From the NCBI RefSeq assembly GCF_016863195.1, contig NZ_BOOK01000068.1, positions 1 through 47,947 of the forward strand: a stretch of DNA of 47,947 nt. Direction: 5' to 3'. The notes under the pieces were generated by a model, which worked only from the letters and a program-made list of their open reading frames with translations, did not search any database and was not told the origin of the DNA. This DNA is from Paraplanobispora takensis (GTDB taxonomy: Bacteria > Actinomycetota > Actinomycetes > Streptosporangiales > Streptosporangiaceae). This document shows positions 1 through 6,075 of the stretch, piece after piece. Numbering within the stretch: the stretch's first letter is position 1; the number at the start of each line of letters is the position of its first letter. The position numbers were made by a program, and so were the translations under genes.

Positions 1-20
1 GACGCCACGGCCCCGGAAGC

Positions 21-51
21 GGTGCCCCACCCCGCACCGGGGTGGGGCACC
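21..51. terminator. Strong inverted repeat, probable terminator
   Basis: A perfect 13-bp stem (GGTGCCCCACCCC at 21-33, complement at 39-51) has a 5-nt loop. There is no T-tract, as is usual for actinomycete terminators. It lies just past the 3' end of the minus-strand YciI remnant and would end transcription entering from either side. Confidence 0.6.
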
Positions 52-115
52 GGCGTGTCCGGGTGCGGTCGTCCCGGAGGTCCGGGTCCCGCCGGAGCTG
101 CGCCTCCGCCGGGGT

Positions 116-412
116 TCATCCGCCGCCGGTCAGGCGGGCGGCCCGGGAGGCGGAGCGCCCCGGAGCCGGGCACTCCGACAGCCGGGCGGCGATCCGGGCG
201 GCCCGGTCGAAGCTCTCGCACTCGACGATGGTGTAGCCGGCCAGAACCTCCTGGGTCTGGGGATAGGGTCCGTCGGTCACCACGGGGACCCCGTCACGCA
301 GCTGGAGCCTCCTGGTGTGCACGGGAGCGGCCAGCCCCCGGGCGTCGACGAACTCCCCGGACTCGACCAGCTCCTTGTTCCGGGCCTCCATGAACGCGTG
401 CATCGCCGCCAC
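116..412 (-). pseudogene. YciI/DGPF-family protein, 5'-truncated remnant
   Basis: The product carries the family core: a helix like MHAFMEARNKELVESGEF, then VTDGPYPQTQEVLAGYTIVE, matching the DGPF motif region of YCII-related proteins. The first beta strand (MKYLLL-type) is missing. The recognisable reading frame continues upstream to about 440, then runs into unrelated sequence without a start codon. The only available start is GTG at 412, inside the first helix. The C-terminus is also atypical, with GRSASRAARLTGGG replacing the last strand. The intact paralogue at 34296-34634 shows what is missing. YciI proteins are small ferredoxin-fold proteins often paired with ECF sigma factors; here no intact sigma factor of that type is adjacent. 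Probably a decayed gene. Confidence 0.6.
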
Positions 413-483
413 GTCCTCACCCGGCCAGGCCGGCGCGGTACGGCCCGCCGTGATCGCGCCCGGCCTTCGCCGCCGTCTATTAT

Positions 484-503
484 TTAGACCGATATCGAAG
501 TAA
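484..503. promoter_or_regulatory. Palindromic site between the YciI and ArsR remnants
   Basis: The 20-bp element TTAGACCGATATCGAAGTAA has the palindromic core CGATATCG and TTA/TAA ends. It is an AT-rich island in otherwise GC-rich DNA, placed between two divergent remnants. ArsR/SmtB regulators bind such AT-rich imperfect palindromes, so this may be the surviving operator of the broken ArsR gene. Function is inferred from position and symmetry only. Confidence 0.35.
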
Positions 504-693
504 GGGGTGCCGCCGTGACCGCCGCCTTCGACCTGACCGGCCCCCGGTCTCCCACCACCTCAAGGTGCTGCGCACCGCCGGTCTGATCGGCAGCGAGCGT
601 CGCGGCACCTGGGTCTACTACCGGATCGTCTCCGCGGCCGTGGCCCGTCTCGGCGCGCTGTCCACTCCGCTGTCCGAGCCCGCCGGCGTCTGA
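488..693 (+). pseudogene. ArsR-family regulator, truncated and frameshifted
   Basis: The second half of an ArsR winged helix is recognisable: TAAFDLTGP in one frame, then VSHHLKVLRTAGLIGSERRG followed by TWVYYRIV in another, ending at TGA 691-693. The recognition helix (VSHHLKVL) and the wing (RRGTWVYYR) are preserved. Between DLTGP and VSHHL only two bases (545-546) stand where a codon is expected, so a single-base deletion explains the frameshift. The first 40 or so residues of a normal 100-120 residue ArsR protein are absent. The coding trace starts right after the palindrome at 484-503. Not functional as read. Confidence 0.7.
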
Positions 694-749
694 CGCGCCC
701 GCCGTCGTCCGAGGCGTCCGAGGCGCCTGTCGGCCGGTGAGCCCTCCGG

Positions 750-1622
750 TCACCGGAGTTTGCCCGGAGCGCGGACGAAGTCGATCCGGCGGATCAACCC
801 GCCGGTGACGGTGAAGGAGATGACGGTGTCGACCTCGCCGCCGTCGTAGACGGCCACGCCCAGGGCGCCGTTGACGGTGATCGGAGTGAGGACCTGCCCG
901 GGTCCGGCCCTGCTCACGAGGCCGAGCAGGAAGCGGGCGACCCGTTCGGCGCCGTGGACCGGTCTGCGGGCGGCGTTGACCTCGCCGCCGCCGTCGCTGG
1001 TGAGCACGGCGTCGGAGTCGAGGACCGCGACGAGGGCGCTCAGCCGCCCGCCCGCCGCGGCGGCCAGGAACCGTTCGACGACCTGACGGTGGTGCTCACG
1101 GTCGACGTCGACGCGCGCCGCGCCGACGTGCCTGCGGGCACGGGCGGCGAGCTGGCGGACCGCCGCCGGGGTGCGGCCGACGGCGGCGGCGACGTCCTCG
1201 AAGGTCATGCCGAAGAGGTCGTGGAGCACCCACGCGGTGCGTTCGGCCGGGGTGAGCGACTCCAGGACGACGAGCAGCGCGAAGCTGACGGACTCGTCGA
1301 GCGCGACCCGGTCCGCGGGGTCCGGCAGGGGGGTCAGCAGGGGTTCGGGGAGCCAGGGACCGGTGTAGGTCTCCCGGCGTACCCGCGCCGACCGCAGCAC
1401 GTCCGTCGCCGCTCGCGCGACCACCACGGTCGCCCAGGCCCCGACGTCGTGGACGCGGCGCCGCCGGTCGGCGCGGACGAGTTTGAACCAGCATTCGGAG
1501 ACCACGTCCTCGGCCTCGGACACCGTTCCCAGGATCGCGTAGGCCACCCGGACCAGATGGGAGCGCGCCGCGGCGTAGCCGACCGAGAGCTCGGCCTCCC
1601 GGTCGCCGCCCGGCCCGGTCAC
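750..1622 (-). CDS. ECF41-group RNA polymerase sigma factor with SnoaL-like C-terminal domain
   Basis: Extracytoplasmic-function sigma factor of 290 residues. Region sigma2 lies at about 15-85 (HLVRVAYAILGTVSEAEDVV), sigma4 at about 110-170 (TPAERTAWVLHDLFGMTFEDVA), and a SnoaL/NTF2-like extension follows to the end. The linker motif WLPEPL and a terminal motif close to NPDKL (APGKL) are hallmarks of group ECF41. In that group the extension controls sigma activity directly, without an anti-sigma factor. The GTG start at 1622 has no Shine-Dalgarno of its own; it overlaps the TGA of a 19-codon upstream ORF (GTGA), so translation is probably coupled. ECF41 genes normally sit beside a COE gene (carboxymuconolactone decarboxylase, oxidoreductase or epimerase). 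None is intact here; an alpha/beta hydrolase lies upstream instead. Confidence 0.88.
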   Translation of the reverse strand: MTGPGGDREAELSVGYAAARSHLVRVAYAILGTVSEAEDVVSECWFKLVRADRRRRVHDVGAWATVVVARAATDVLRSARVRRETYTGPWLPEPLLTPLPDPADRVALDESVSFALLVVLESLTPAERTAWVLHDLFGMTFEDVAAAVGRTPAAVRQLAARARRHVGAARVDVDREHHRQVVERFLAAAAGGRLSALVAVLDSDAVLTSDGGGEVNAARRPVHGAERVARFLLGLVSRAGPGQVLTPITVNGALGVAVYDGGEVDTVISFTVTGGLIRRIDFVRAPGKLR

Positions 1623-1678
1623 CGGGCGCCCGGCCGCGCGTCCACGGCCTGAGCGCCTCCGGCCAGGGCGATCCTCAT
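1619..1678 (-). CDS. 19-residue coupling ORF, possible stump of a deleted epimerase gene
   Basis: ATG at 1678 follows a very strong Shine-Dalgarno (GGGAGGGGG, spacing about 6). It encodes MRIALAGGAQAVDARPGAR, and its TGA overlaps the sigma factor GTG start. MRIALAGG resembles the N-terminal beta strand and glycine loop of NAD(P)-binding epimerase or NmrA-type proteins, which are one of the three usual ECF41 partners. I infer that a partner gene suffered a large internal deletion that kept its promoter, start and coupling stop. It could instead be an ordinary short coupling ORF. Confidence 0.45.
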   Translation of the reverse strand: MRIALAGGAQAVDARPGAR

Positions 1679-1708
1679 GGGTTCCCCCTCCCGGCGGTCG
1701 CCTGACGG

Positions 1709-1736
1709 CACGGGACTCGGCTGTCCGCGTGTGACA
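1709..1736 (-). promoter_or_regulatory. Putative ECF41-type promoter of the sigma factor gene
   Basis: On the minus strand TGTCACA (1736-1730) is followed after 17 nt by CGTG (1712-1709). As I recall the published ECF41 consensus, it is TGTCACA at -35 and CGTC at -10, so this is a one-mismatch match. It begins directly after the hydrolase stop codon and precedes the micro-ORF and sigma gene, which implies autoregulation. Confidence 0.5.
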
Positions 1737-2603
1737 TCAGGATGCCGCCGCCCCCGTGGTCGTGAGAATGGCCTGCGAGACCGGCCCGGGGGCGTCGTTC
1801 ATCGGCACATGACCGGCGCCGGGCAGGACGAGCCGCCGGGTGTGCGGCGGGAGCTGGTCGGTGAACCGGGACTGCCGGGCGAGGAGTACGCGGTCCGAGG
1901 CCCCGAAGGCGAGCGTCACCGGCACGGCCACCTCCCGCGCCGCGCGATAGCGGATGGGCCCGGTGGCCCGCAGCGTCGGCAGGAAGCCCGCGCAGCGCCC
2001 CATGACGGCGACGTCGCGGATCGCGTCCTCACGGCCGACGGCCTCGGGCCGGGCGAAGAGCTGCCAGAACAGCAGCCTGCGTCCCCATGCCCGGCGCGCC
2101 AGCGCGGTGACCGGCCGCGCGCCGAACCGGCACGCGGCCCAGGTCAGGAACAGGCTCACGGTGCAGTACACCGGCTGGTGCCTCCTCCACAGACCGGCCG
2201 GGGCCAGCAGGGTCAGCGAGGCGACCGGCCTGAGGCCGGCCAGTTCCAGCGCCACCCACCCGCCGAGCGAGTGCCCGGCGACGTGCGGCGTGTCGAGGCC
2301 CCATTCGTCCAGGGCCGCGGCCAGGGCCTCGGCCAGGCGTCGCGGCGTCGGAGCGGAGCCGCCGTCCAGCCCCCCGGAGTCGCCGAAGCCCGGCAGGTCC
2401 ACCGCGTACACCGTGTGCGAGGCCGTGAGGCGGTCGAGCACCGGCCCCCAGGCCGAGCGGGATGATCCGAGGCCGTGCAGGAGCACCAGCGGGGGTCCCG
2501 CGCCGACCTTGGTGAGAGCGAGATCGTTACGGGCCCGCCCGGCCGGAGGGGGAGAGGCGGGGGCGCGGACGGAGTGATCGGTCGTCTTGTGGTCGTGACT
2601 CAT
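1737..2603 (-). CDS. Alpha/beta hydrolase, likely ECF41 regulon member
   Basis: Alpha/beta-hydrolase-fold protein of 288 residues. It shows the oxyanion-hole motif LLHGLGSS, nucleophile elbow GHSLGGW, catalytic acid in GASDRV and catalytic histidine in GAGHVP, in the expected order. The substrate cannot be read from the sequence; C-C hydrolases, esterases and haloperoxidase-like enzymes share this pattern. I chose ATG at 2603 (MSHDHKTT) over a longer reading because a good ECF41-type promoter (2612-2639) puts transcription start only a few bases before it, giving a nearly leaderless mRNA. The sigma factor gene follows on the same strand. The hydrolase thus occupies the place of the COE partner normally controlled by ECF41. 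Confidence 0.8.
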   Translation of the reverse strand: MSHDHKTTDHSVRAPASPPPAGRARNDLALTKVGAGPPLVLLHGLGSSRSAWGPVLDRLTASHTVYAVDLPGFGDSGGLDGGSAPTPRRLAEALAAALDEWGLDTPHVAGHSLGGWVALELAGLRPVASLTLLAPAGLWRRHQPVYCTVSLFLTWAACRFGARPVTALARRAWGRRLLFWQLFARPEAVGREDAIRDVAVMGRCAGFLPTLRATGPIRYRAAREVAVPVTLAFGASDRVLLARQSRFTDQLPPHTRRLVLPGAGHVPMNDAPGPVSQAILTTTGAAAS

Positions 2604-2611
2604 GCTGCAAA

Positions 2612-2639
2612 GACGGGATCGAGGCCTCGGAGTGTGACA
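2612..2639 (-). promoter_or_regulatory. Putative ECF41-type promoter of the hydrolase gene
   Basis: On the minus strand TGTCACA (2639-2633), 17 nt spacer, CGTC (2615-2612). Both boxes match the ECF41 consensus as I know it. Predicted transcription start lies at about 2605, next to ATG 2603. The same -35 box recurs before the sigma gene itself. Confidence 0.6.
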
Positions 2640-2795
2640 CGGGGCTCGCCGGTGCACCGGGCGCGGCAGTGTATGCCTATGAAGCGGCTAAAAATGACTA
2701 ATCGGGCAAAATGTCAGGTCGGGTGGCTGTTAGCGTGCCGGCGTACCCGATGATCGCAACCGGACGGCGTCCCGCTTCGTACAGGAGAAATCCCC

Positions 2796-3623
2796 GTGCC
2801 CTTCCCCCGCGCGACGACACGCCGCTTCCGTTTCCGTCGTGGCCTCGCCCTGCCGGCCGCGGCAGCGGTCCTGCTCGGCCTGCTCACCGGTACGGCGGGC
2901 GCCGCGGCCCCGGAGCCTCCCCCGGCGAACGCCAAGGCCGACTACCAGCTCGGCGGCGGCTACACGCCGCCGGCCGGGACGCGGATCGTGTCGCGGGACC
3001 GGACCGAGGCGCCGGCCGCCGGCCGTTACAACATCTGCTACGTCAACGGCCTGCAGACCCAGCCCCACGAGATCGGCTGGTGGAAGCGCAACCACGCGGC
3101 CCTGCTGCTGAAGAGGGGTGGCGCCTACGTCGAGGACGAGGAGTGGGGCGAGCTGATGTTCGACATCCGGACCCCGGCCAAGCGGGCCGCCCTCGCCCGG
3201 ATCGTCGGAGGCTGGATCGGCGGTTGCGCCGCCAAGGGGTACGACGCCGTCGAGATCGACAACCTGGACACCTTCTCCCGGTCGGGCGGGCTGATCAGGA
3301 AGGAGCACGCGCTGGCGTTCGCCGCTCTGCTCATCAGGAGCGCCCACGCCGAGGGCCTGGCGATCGCCCAGAAGAACTCGGCCGGTATCGCCGCGGCGGG
3401 CCGCAGGGCGGGCTTCGACTTCGCCGTCGCCGAGGAGTGCGGCCGCTACGACGAGTGCGGCGCCTACGTCCGCGTGTACGGGGCCGATGTGATCGTCGTG
3501 GAGTACCGGCGCGCGGACTTCGCCGAGACGTGCGAGCAGTACGGCTCCCGCCTGTCGGTGATGCTGCGCGATGTGCGGCTGCGCAAGGCGGGGCAGCGGG
3601 GCTACGTCTACGGCGCCTGCTGA
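2796..3623 (+). CDS. Secreted GH114-like protein (endo-alpha-1,4-polygalactosaminidase family)
   Basis: Protein of 275 residues with a Sec signal: a basic N-terminus, the hydrophobic stretch ALPAAAAVLLGLLTG, and probable cleavage after GAAA near residue 40. The rest follows the GH114 TIM-barrel pattern, including YNICYVNG, EEWGELMFDIRTP, YDAVEIDNLDTF and IAQKNSAG, up to a C-terminal cysteine-containing segment. The acidic residues in VEIDNLD are where the catalytic acid of this family lies. GH114 members cut galactosamine-rich polysaccharides; activity here is inferred from family only. The GTG start at 2796 has the Shine-Dalgarno AGGAG (2780-2784). A roughly 190-bp AT-richer divergent region separates it from the hydrolase gene. 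Confidence 0.8.
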   Translation: MPFPRATTRRFRFRRGLALPAAAAVLLGLLTGTAGAAAPEPPPANAKADYQLGGGYTPPAGTRIVSRDRTEAPAAGRYNICYVNGLQTQPHEIGWWKRNHAALLLKRGGAYVEDEEWGELMFDIRTPAKRAALARIVGGWIGGCAAKGYDAVEIDNLDTFSRSGGLIRKEHALAFAALLIRSAHAEGLAIAQKNSAGIAAAGRRAGFDFAVAEECGRYDECGAYVRVYGADVIVVEYRRADFAETCEQYGSRLSVMLRDVRLRKAGQRGYVYGAC

Positions 3624-3629
3624 ATCGGA

Positions 3630-3647
3630 CGCCCGCTGAACCGGGCG
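3630..3647 (+). terminator. Short hairpin after the GH114-like gene
   Basis: CGCCCG (3630-3635), 6-nt loop, CGGGCG (3642-3647), immediately after the stop codon at 3623. A weak, T-less terminator candidate. Confidence 0.4.
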
Positions 3648-3674
3648 CCGCGGACCGGTGTCCGGGAAACGATG

Positions 3675-3703
3675 TTGTCCTCCCGTGATCACGGCACTAG
3701 GGT
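3675..3703 (+). promoter_or_regulatory. Sigma70-type promoter with palindromic operator in the spacer
   Basis: TTGTCC (3675-3680), 17-nt spacer, TAGGGT (3698-3703). Within the spacer lies the perfect 12-bp palindrome CCGTGATCACGG (3683-3694). A protein bound there would cover both promoter boxes, so repression is likely. The predicted transcription start falls on or next to the GTG at 3711. Confidence 0.5.
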
Positions 3704-3710
3704 GGGACCC

Positions 3711-3767
3711 GTGACTGCCGGGTCGGCCATGGGCCAAGAGCGAGTGGGGCACCCGGCCGCCGCGTGA
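3711..3767 (+). CDS. Putative leaderless 18-residue micro-ORF
   Basis: GTG lies exactly 7 nt after the -10 box TAGGGT, the geometry of leaderless actinobacterial mRNAs. It encodes MTAGSAMGQERVGHPAAA. No homology is recognisable. It could be a leader peptide for a transcript reaching the reductase/hemerythrin gene at 4122, or simply the first ORF of a short RNA. Supported by promoter geometry only. Confidence 0.35.
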   Translation: MTAGSAMGQERVGHPAAA

Positions 3768-4121
3768 GCGCCGGGCGGGCCAGAGGCCCGCCTTCCCGTC
3801 CGCGCGTGCCGTGCTCCCGCCTCGCGTCGTCGTTTTCCTCCCCCGCGTGTCCGCGCCGCCTGCCGCGCGCGCCCACGCCGGGCATCCGCGCGTCGTCTCC
3901 GCGCATCCGTGAGAGCATCCGCACGCCCGCGCGGGCATTGCACTCATCCGGCGGTGCCGTCCACCGCCGATCTCTCCGGCCGTCCGGACCCTCGGGCCGT
4001 GCCGGAAGCCCCTCCCGGTTCTCCACGCCGCGGTCCAGGCCGTCCCGCGGTGAGTCCGTCATGCCCGCGTACGGCCCGCGGATCACCGATCTTTCCCCGA
4101 ACCCACACAGAAAGCAGACAA
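3768..4121 (+). other. 354-bp region without a convincing gene
   Basis: Open frames here have arginine- and proline-rich translations typical of GC-rich noise. The region could be a long 5' leader of the gene at 4122 or an RNA from the promoter at 3675-3703. I see no clear hairpin pair or ribosome-binding site except a weak AGAAAG before 4122. Confidence 0.4.
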
Positions 4122-4955
4122 TTGCCCAACGATTTCAACCAGCAGGTCATTGACGAGTTCCGCGCCAACGGCGGGCGCGTGGGCGGCTACTTCGAAGGGA
4201 GCCGCCTGCTGTTGCTGACCACCACCGGGGCGCGCTCCGGCGCCCCGCACACCGTCCCGCTCGGGTACCTGCCCGACGGCGGCGAGCGGGTCCTGGTCAT
4301 CGCCTCGGCCGGAGGCGCGCCGAAGGACCCGGCCTGGTTCCACAACGTGGTGGCCAACCCCGAGGTCACGGTCGAGGACGGCGTCTTCACCTACCAGGCG
4401 CGGGCCGTCGTCCTGCGGGGCGGGGAACGCGACCGCGTCTTCGCCCGTGCGGTCGAGGCCGACCCCGCCTGGGGCGACTACGAGACCAGGGCGGGGCGCG
4501 CCCTGCCCGTGGTCGCCCTCCACCAGATCGCGGGCGGGCCGCCGAGCGCGACGTCGTGGGGAGCGGCGCTCAAGCTGATCCACGGCGCCTTCCGGCGGGA
4601 GCTGGCCCTGATCCGCAAGGAGGTCGCCGAGGCCGGTCCCGGCCTGGGCGCCCAGCTCAGGGTGAACTGCCTGACCCTCTGCCAGGGGCTGCACAACCAC
4701 CACACCGGCGAGGACACCATGATGTTCCCCTCGCTCGGCGAGGGCCGTCCCGACCTCGCTCCGATCCTGGAGCGGCTGGGCCGGGAGCACGAGCAGATCG
4801 CCGCCCGCCTCGACGAACTGCAGAAGATCCTGTCCGCCGAGACCGCGGACTCCTCGACGCTGCTCCCCGAGGTCGAGCGGCTCATCGACGAGCTGGAGCG
4901 CCACCTGGACTACGAGGAGGAACAGCTGATCCCGATCCTCGACGGGCACGCCTGA
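4122..4955 (+). CDS. Deazaflavin-dependent nitroreductase-like domain fused to hemerythrin HHE domain
   Basis: Two-domain protein of 277 residues. Residues 1-135 form an F420/deazaflavin-dependent nitroreductase (Ddn/DUF385) split barrel: FEGSRLLLLTTTGARSGAPH, then PLGYLPDGGERVLVIASAGG, PAWFHNVVANPEVTVE. Residues 150-270 form a four-helix hemerythrin with candidate iron ligands H154, H194, E197, H223, H261 and E265. A hemerythrin beside a redox barrel suggests O2, NO or peroxide chemistry, or sensing coupled to F420H2. The start is inferred as TTG 4122, which gives LPNDFNQQVI, the usual N-terminus of the Ddn family; upstream sequence is not family-like. It ends at a strong convergent hairpin. 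Confidence 0.82.
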   Translation: MPNDFNQQVIDEFRANGGRVGGYFEGSRLLLLTTTGARSGAPHTVPLGYLPDGGERVLVIASAGGAPKDPAWFHNVVANPEVTVEDGVFTYQARAVVLRGGERDRVFARAVEADPAWGDYETRAGRALPVVALHQIAGGPPSATSWGAALKLIHGAFRRELALIRKEVAEAGPGLGAQLRVNCLTLCQGLHNHHTGEDTMMFPSLGEGRPDLAPILERLGREHEQIAARLDELQKILSAETADSSTLLPEVERLIDELERHLDYEEEQLIPILDGHA

Positions 4956-4963
4956 CGTCCGAC

Positions 4964-5004
4964 GCGCCGCGCGGGTCTTTCCCGCCGTACGGCTCGCGCG
5001 GCGC
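4964..5004. terminator. Bidirectional terminator between convergent genes
   Basis: A perfect 10-bp stem GCGCCGCGCG (4964-4973) / CGCGCGGCGC (4995-5004) has an inner GCGGG/CCCGC pair closing on TCTTT. A wider repeat CCTGAC/GTCAGG encloses it. It lies exactly between the ends of the convergent genes at 4955 and 5008. Confidence 0.65.
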
Positions 5005-5007
5005 GGG

Positions 5008-5235
5008 TCAGGCGCTCTGCCGGGTGCGCCACCGGGCGAGGATCTCCCGGTCGGAGGCGCGCTCGGCGGGTTCCTGGCGCAGCTGCTCCTCCTCGCTGCG
5101 GGCCAGGGGCAGCCACGAGGCGTATTCGGGGTCGCCGGGGGCGATGTCACGGGTGCCGTCGAGCGTGACGCCGTCGGCCAGCGTGGTCGTGGTGGGGACG
5201 CGGAGAGCGCCGCCCGGCAGCTTGGTCACCCGCAT
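5008..5235 (-). CDS. Small hypothetical protein, 75 residues
   Basis: MRVTKLPGGALRVPTTTTLA at the N-terminus, an acidic middle and a basic C-terminal tail (ILARWRTRQSA). No signal peptide, membrane segment or known motif. The Shine-Dalgarno GGAAAGGA lies upstream of ATG 5235. Codon use is normal for the window (GC-rich third positions), which supports a real gene. It may be cotranscribed with the zincin gene upstream (115-bp gap). Function unknown. Confidence 0.6.
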   Translation of the reverse strand: MRVTKLPGGALRVPTTTTLADGVTLDGTRDIAPGDPEYASWLPLARSEEEQLRQEPAERASDREILARWRTRQSA

Positions 5236-5350
5236 GACCCCGTCCTTTCCGCCCTCGATCCCGCCGGTCCCGGCTCAGCATAGTCGCCGGGTCGCGGGGG
5301 AGGCCAAAAGATCCTGTCCGTCGATCTCCCCTCCGTCATGTCCTGCCCCC

Positions 5351-5977
5351 TCAGCCGATGCCGTACCGGCCGGCCATCCAGTGATAGATCTCCTCGGCCG
5401 CCGCCTCGTCCTCGACCAGGCCGATCAGCCGGGTCACCCGCCGGGTGAGGACGCAGGCGAAGGACTCGGCGAACAGCTCCCCGGCGTCCTGGCGGTAGGG
5501 CGGGTGCAGGTACGGGCCCCTGCGGGAGTGCAGCCGGCTCCACCACTCCGAGCCGGAGGGCCTGTCCTCCATGTGGTCCACGGCGTGCCCCAGCTCGTGC
5601 CCGCAGACCGACACCGACGGCGAGGGCGCGCTGCCCACGCCGATCCGGCGCCGCCGGGGGTCGTACACCCCCGACGAGCGCTCCCACGCCCCGGCCTGCA
5701 CGGGCAGCGGCACGCCCCGGAGCCATCCGAAGCCGGGAAGGTCCGGGACGGCCCCGGGGCCGATGACGACGCCGCCGCTCAGGTGGACGGCCAGCCGTAC
5801 GGACAGGGCGCGGGGCAGGGCCGACAGGGTCAGGACCGCCAGGAGCGTCTCGGCCGGCGGGAAGGTGCCGGGGTCCCAGTGGCGTCTCAGGCGGGGCTCC
5901 AGGGGGCCGACGTGCAGCCAGCCCGGACGTCCTGTGCTGTGGTCGGCCACTGTGGCGGCGTCCTCCTGCGCTGTCAC
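5351..5977 (-). CDS. Zincin-type metalloprotease-like protein (HELGH ... ELFAE)
   Basis: Protein of 208 residues. Its C-terminal half carries the zinc-binding motif HELGH (H127, E128, H131) in the context CGHELGHAVD. About 35 residues later comes GELFAESFA, a candidate third-ligand glutamate. HExxH followed by ELFAE is the pattern of the anthrax lethal factor/Pro-Pro endopeptidase-like clan. There is no signal peptide or membrane helix, so it would act in the cytosol or leave by a non-classical route. The N-terminal 110 residues match no domain I know. The short ORF at 5008 follows. Target unknown; it may serve as an effector, toxin or housekeeping peptidase. Confidence 0.65.
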   Translation of the reverse strand: MTAQEDAATVADHSTGRPGWLHVGPLEPRLRRHWDPGTFPPAETLLAVLTLSALPRALSVRLAVHLSGGVVIGPGAVPDLPGFGWLRGVPLPVQAGAWERSSGVYDPRRRRIGVGSAPSPSVSVCGHELGHAVDHMEDRPSGSEWWSRLHSRRGPYLHPPYRQDAGELFAESFACVLTRRVTRLIGLVEDEAAAEEIYHWMAGRYGIG

Positions 5978-6037
5978 ATCGGATCGGCCCGGGGAGCGGC
6001 CGTACGGCTCGCCGGGAACGGCGACAGATTGTTAATC

Positions 6038-6046
6038 TACACTGTA
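6038..6046. promoter_or_regulatory. TACACTGTA palindrome upstream of the zincin gene
   Basis: A 9-bp odd-centred palindrome sits in an AT-rich pocket (about 6028-6080) between the end of the ABC operon and the zincin start. TACA-N-TGTA half-sites are common in TetR- and GntR-type operators. The minus-strand read TACAGT can serve as a -10 hexamer, so the palindrome may overlap the zincin promoter. Confidence 0.3.
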
Positions 6047-6075
6047 AAGGCGCTCTTTCAGGAAAAATCCAAAGA

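Noticed and set aside
3697-4086. Minus-strand frame of 129 codons in the gap before the hemerythrin fusion
   Set aside because: Arginine-, proline- and glycine-rich noise with no domain; a good plus-strand promoter lies in the same place.
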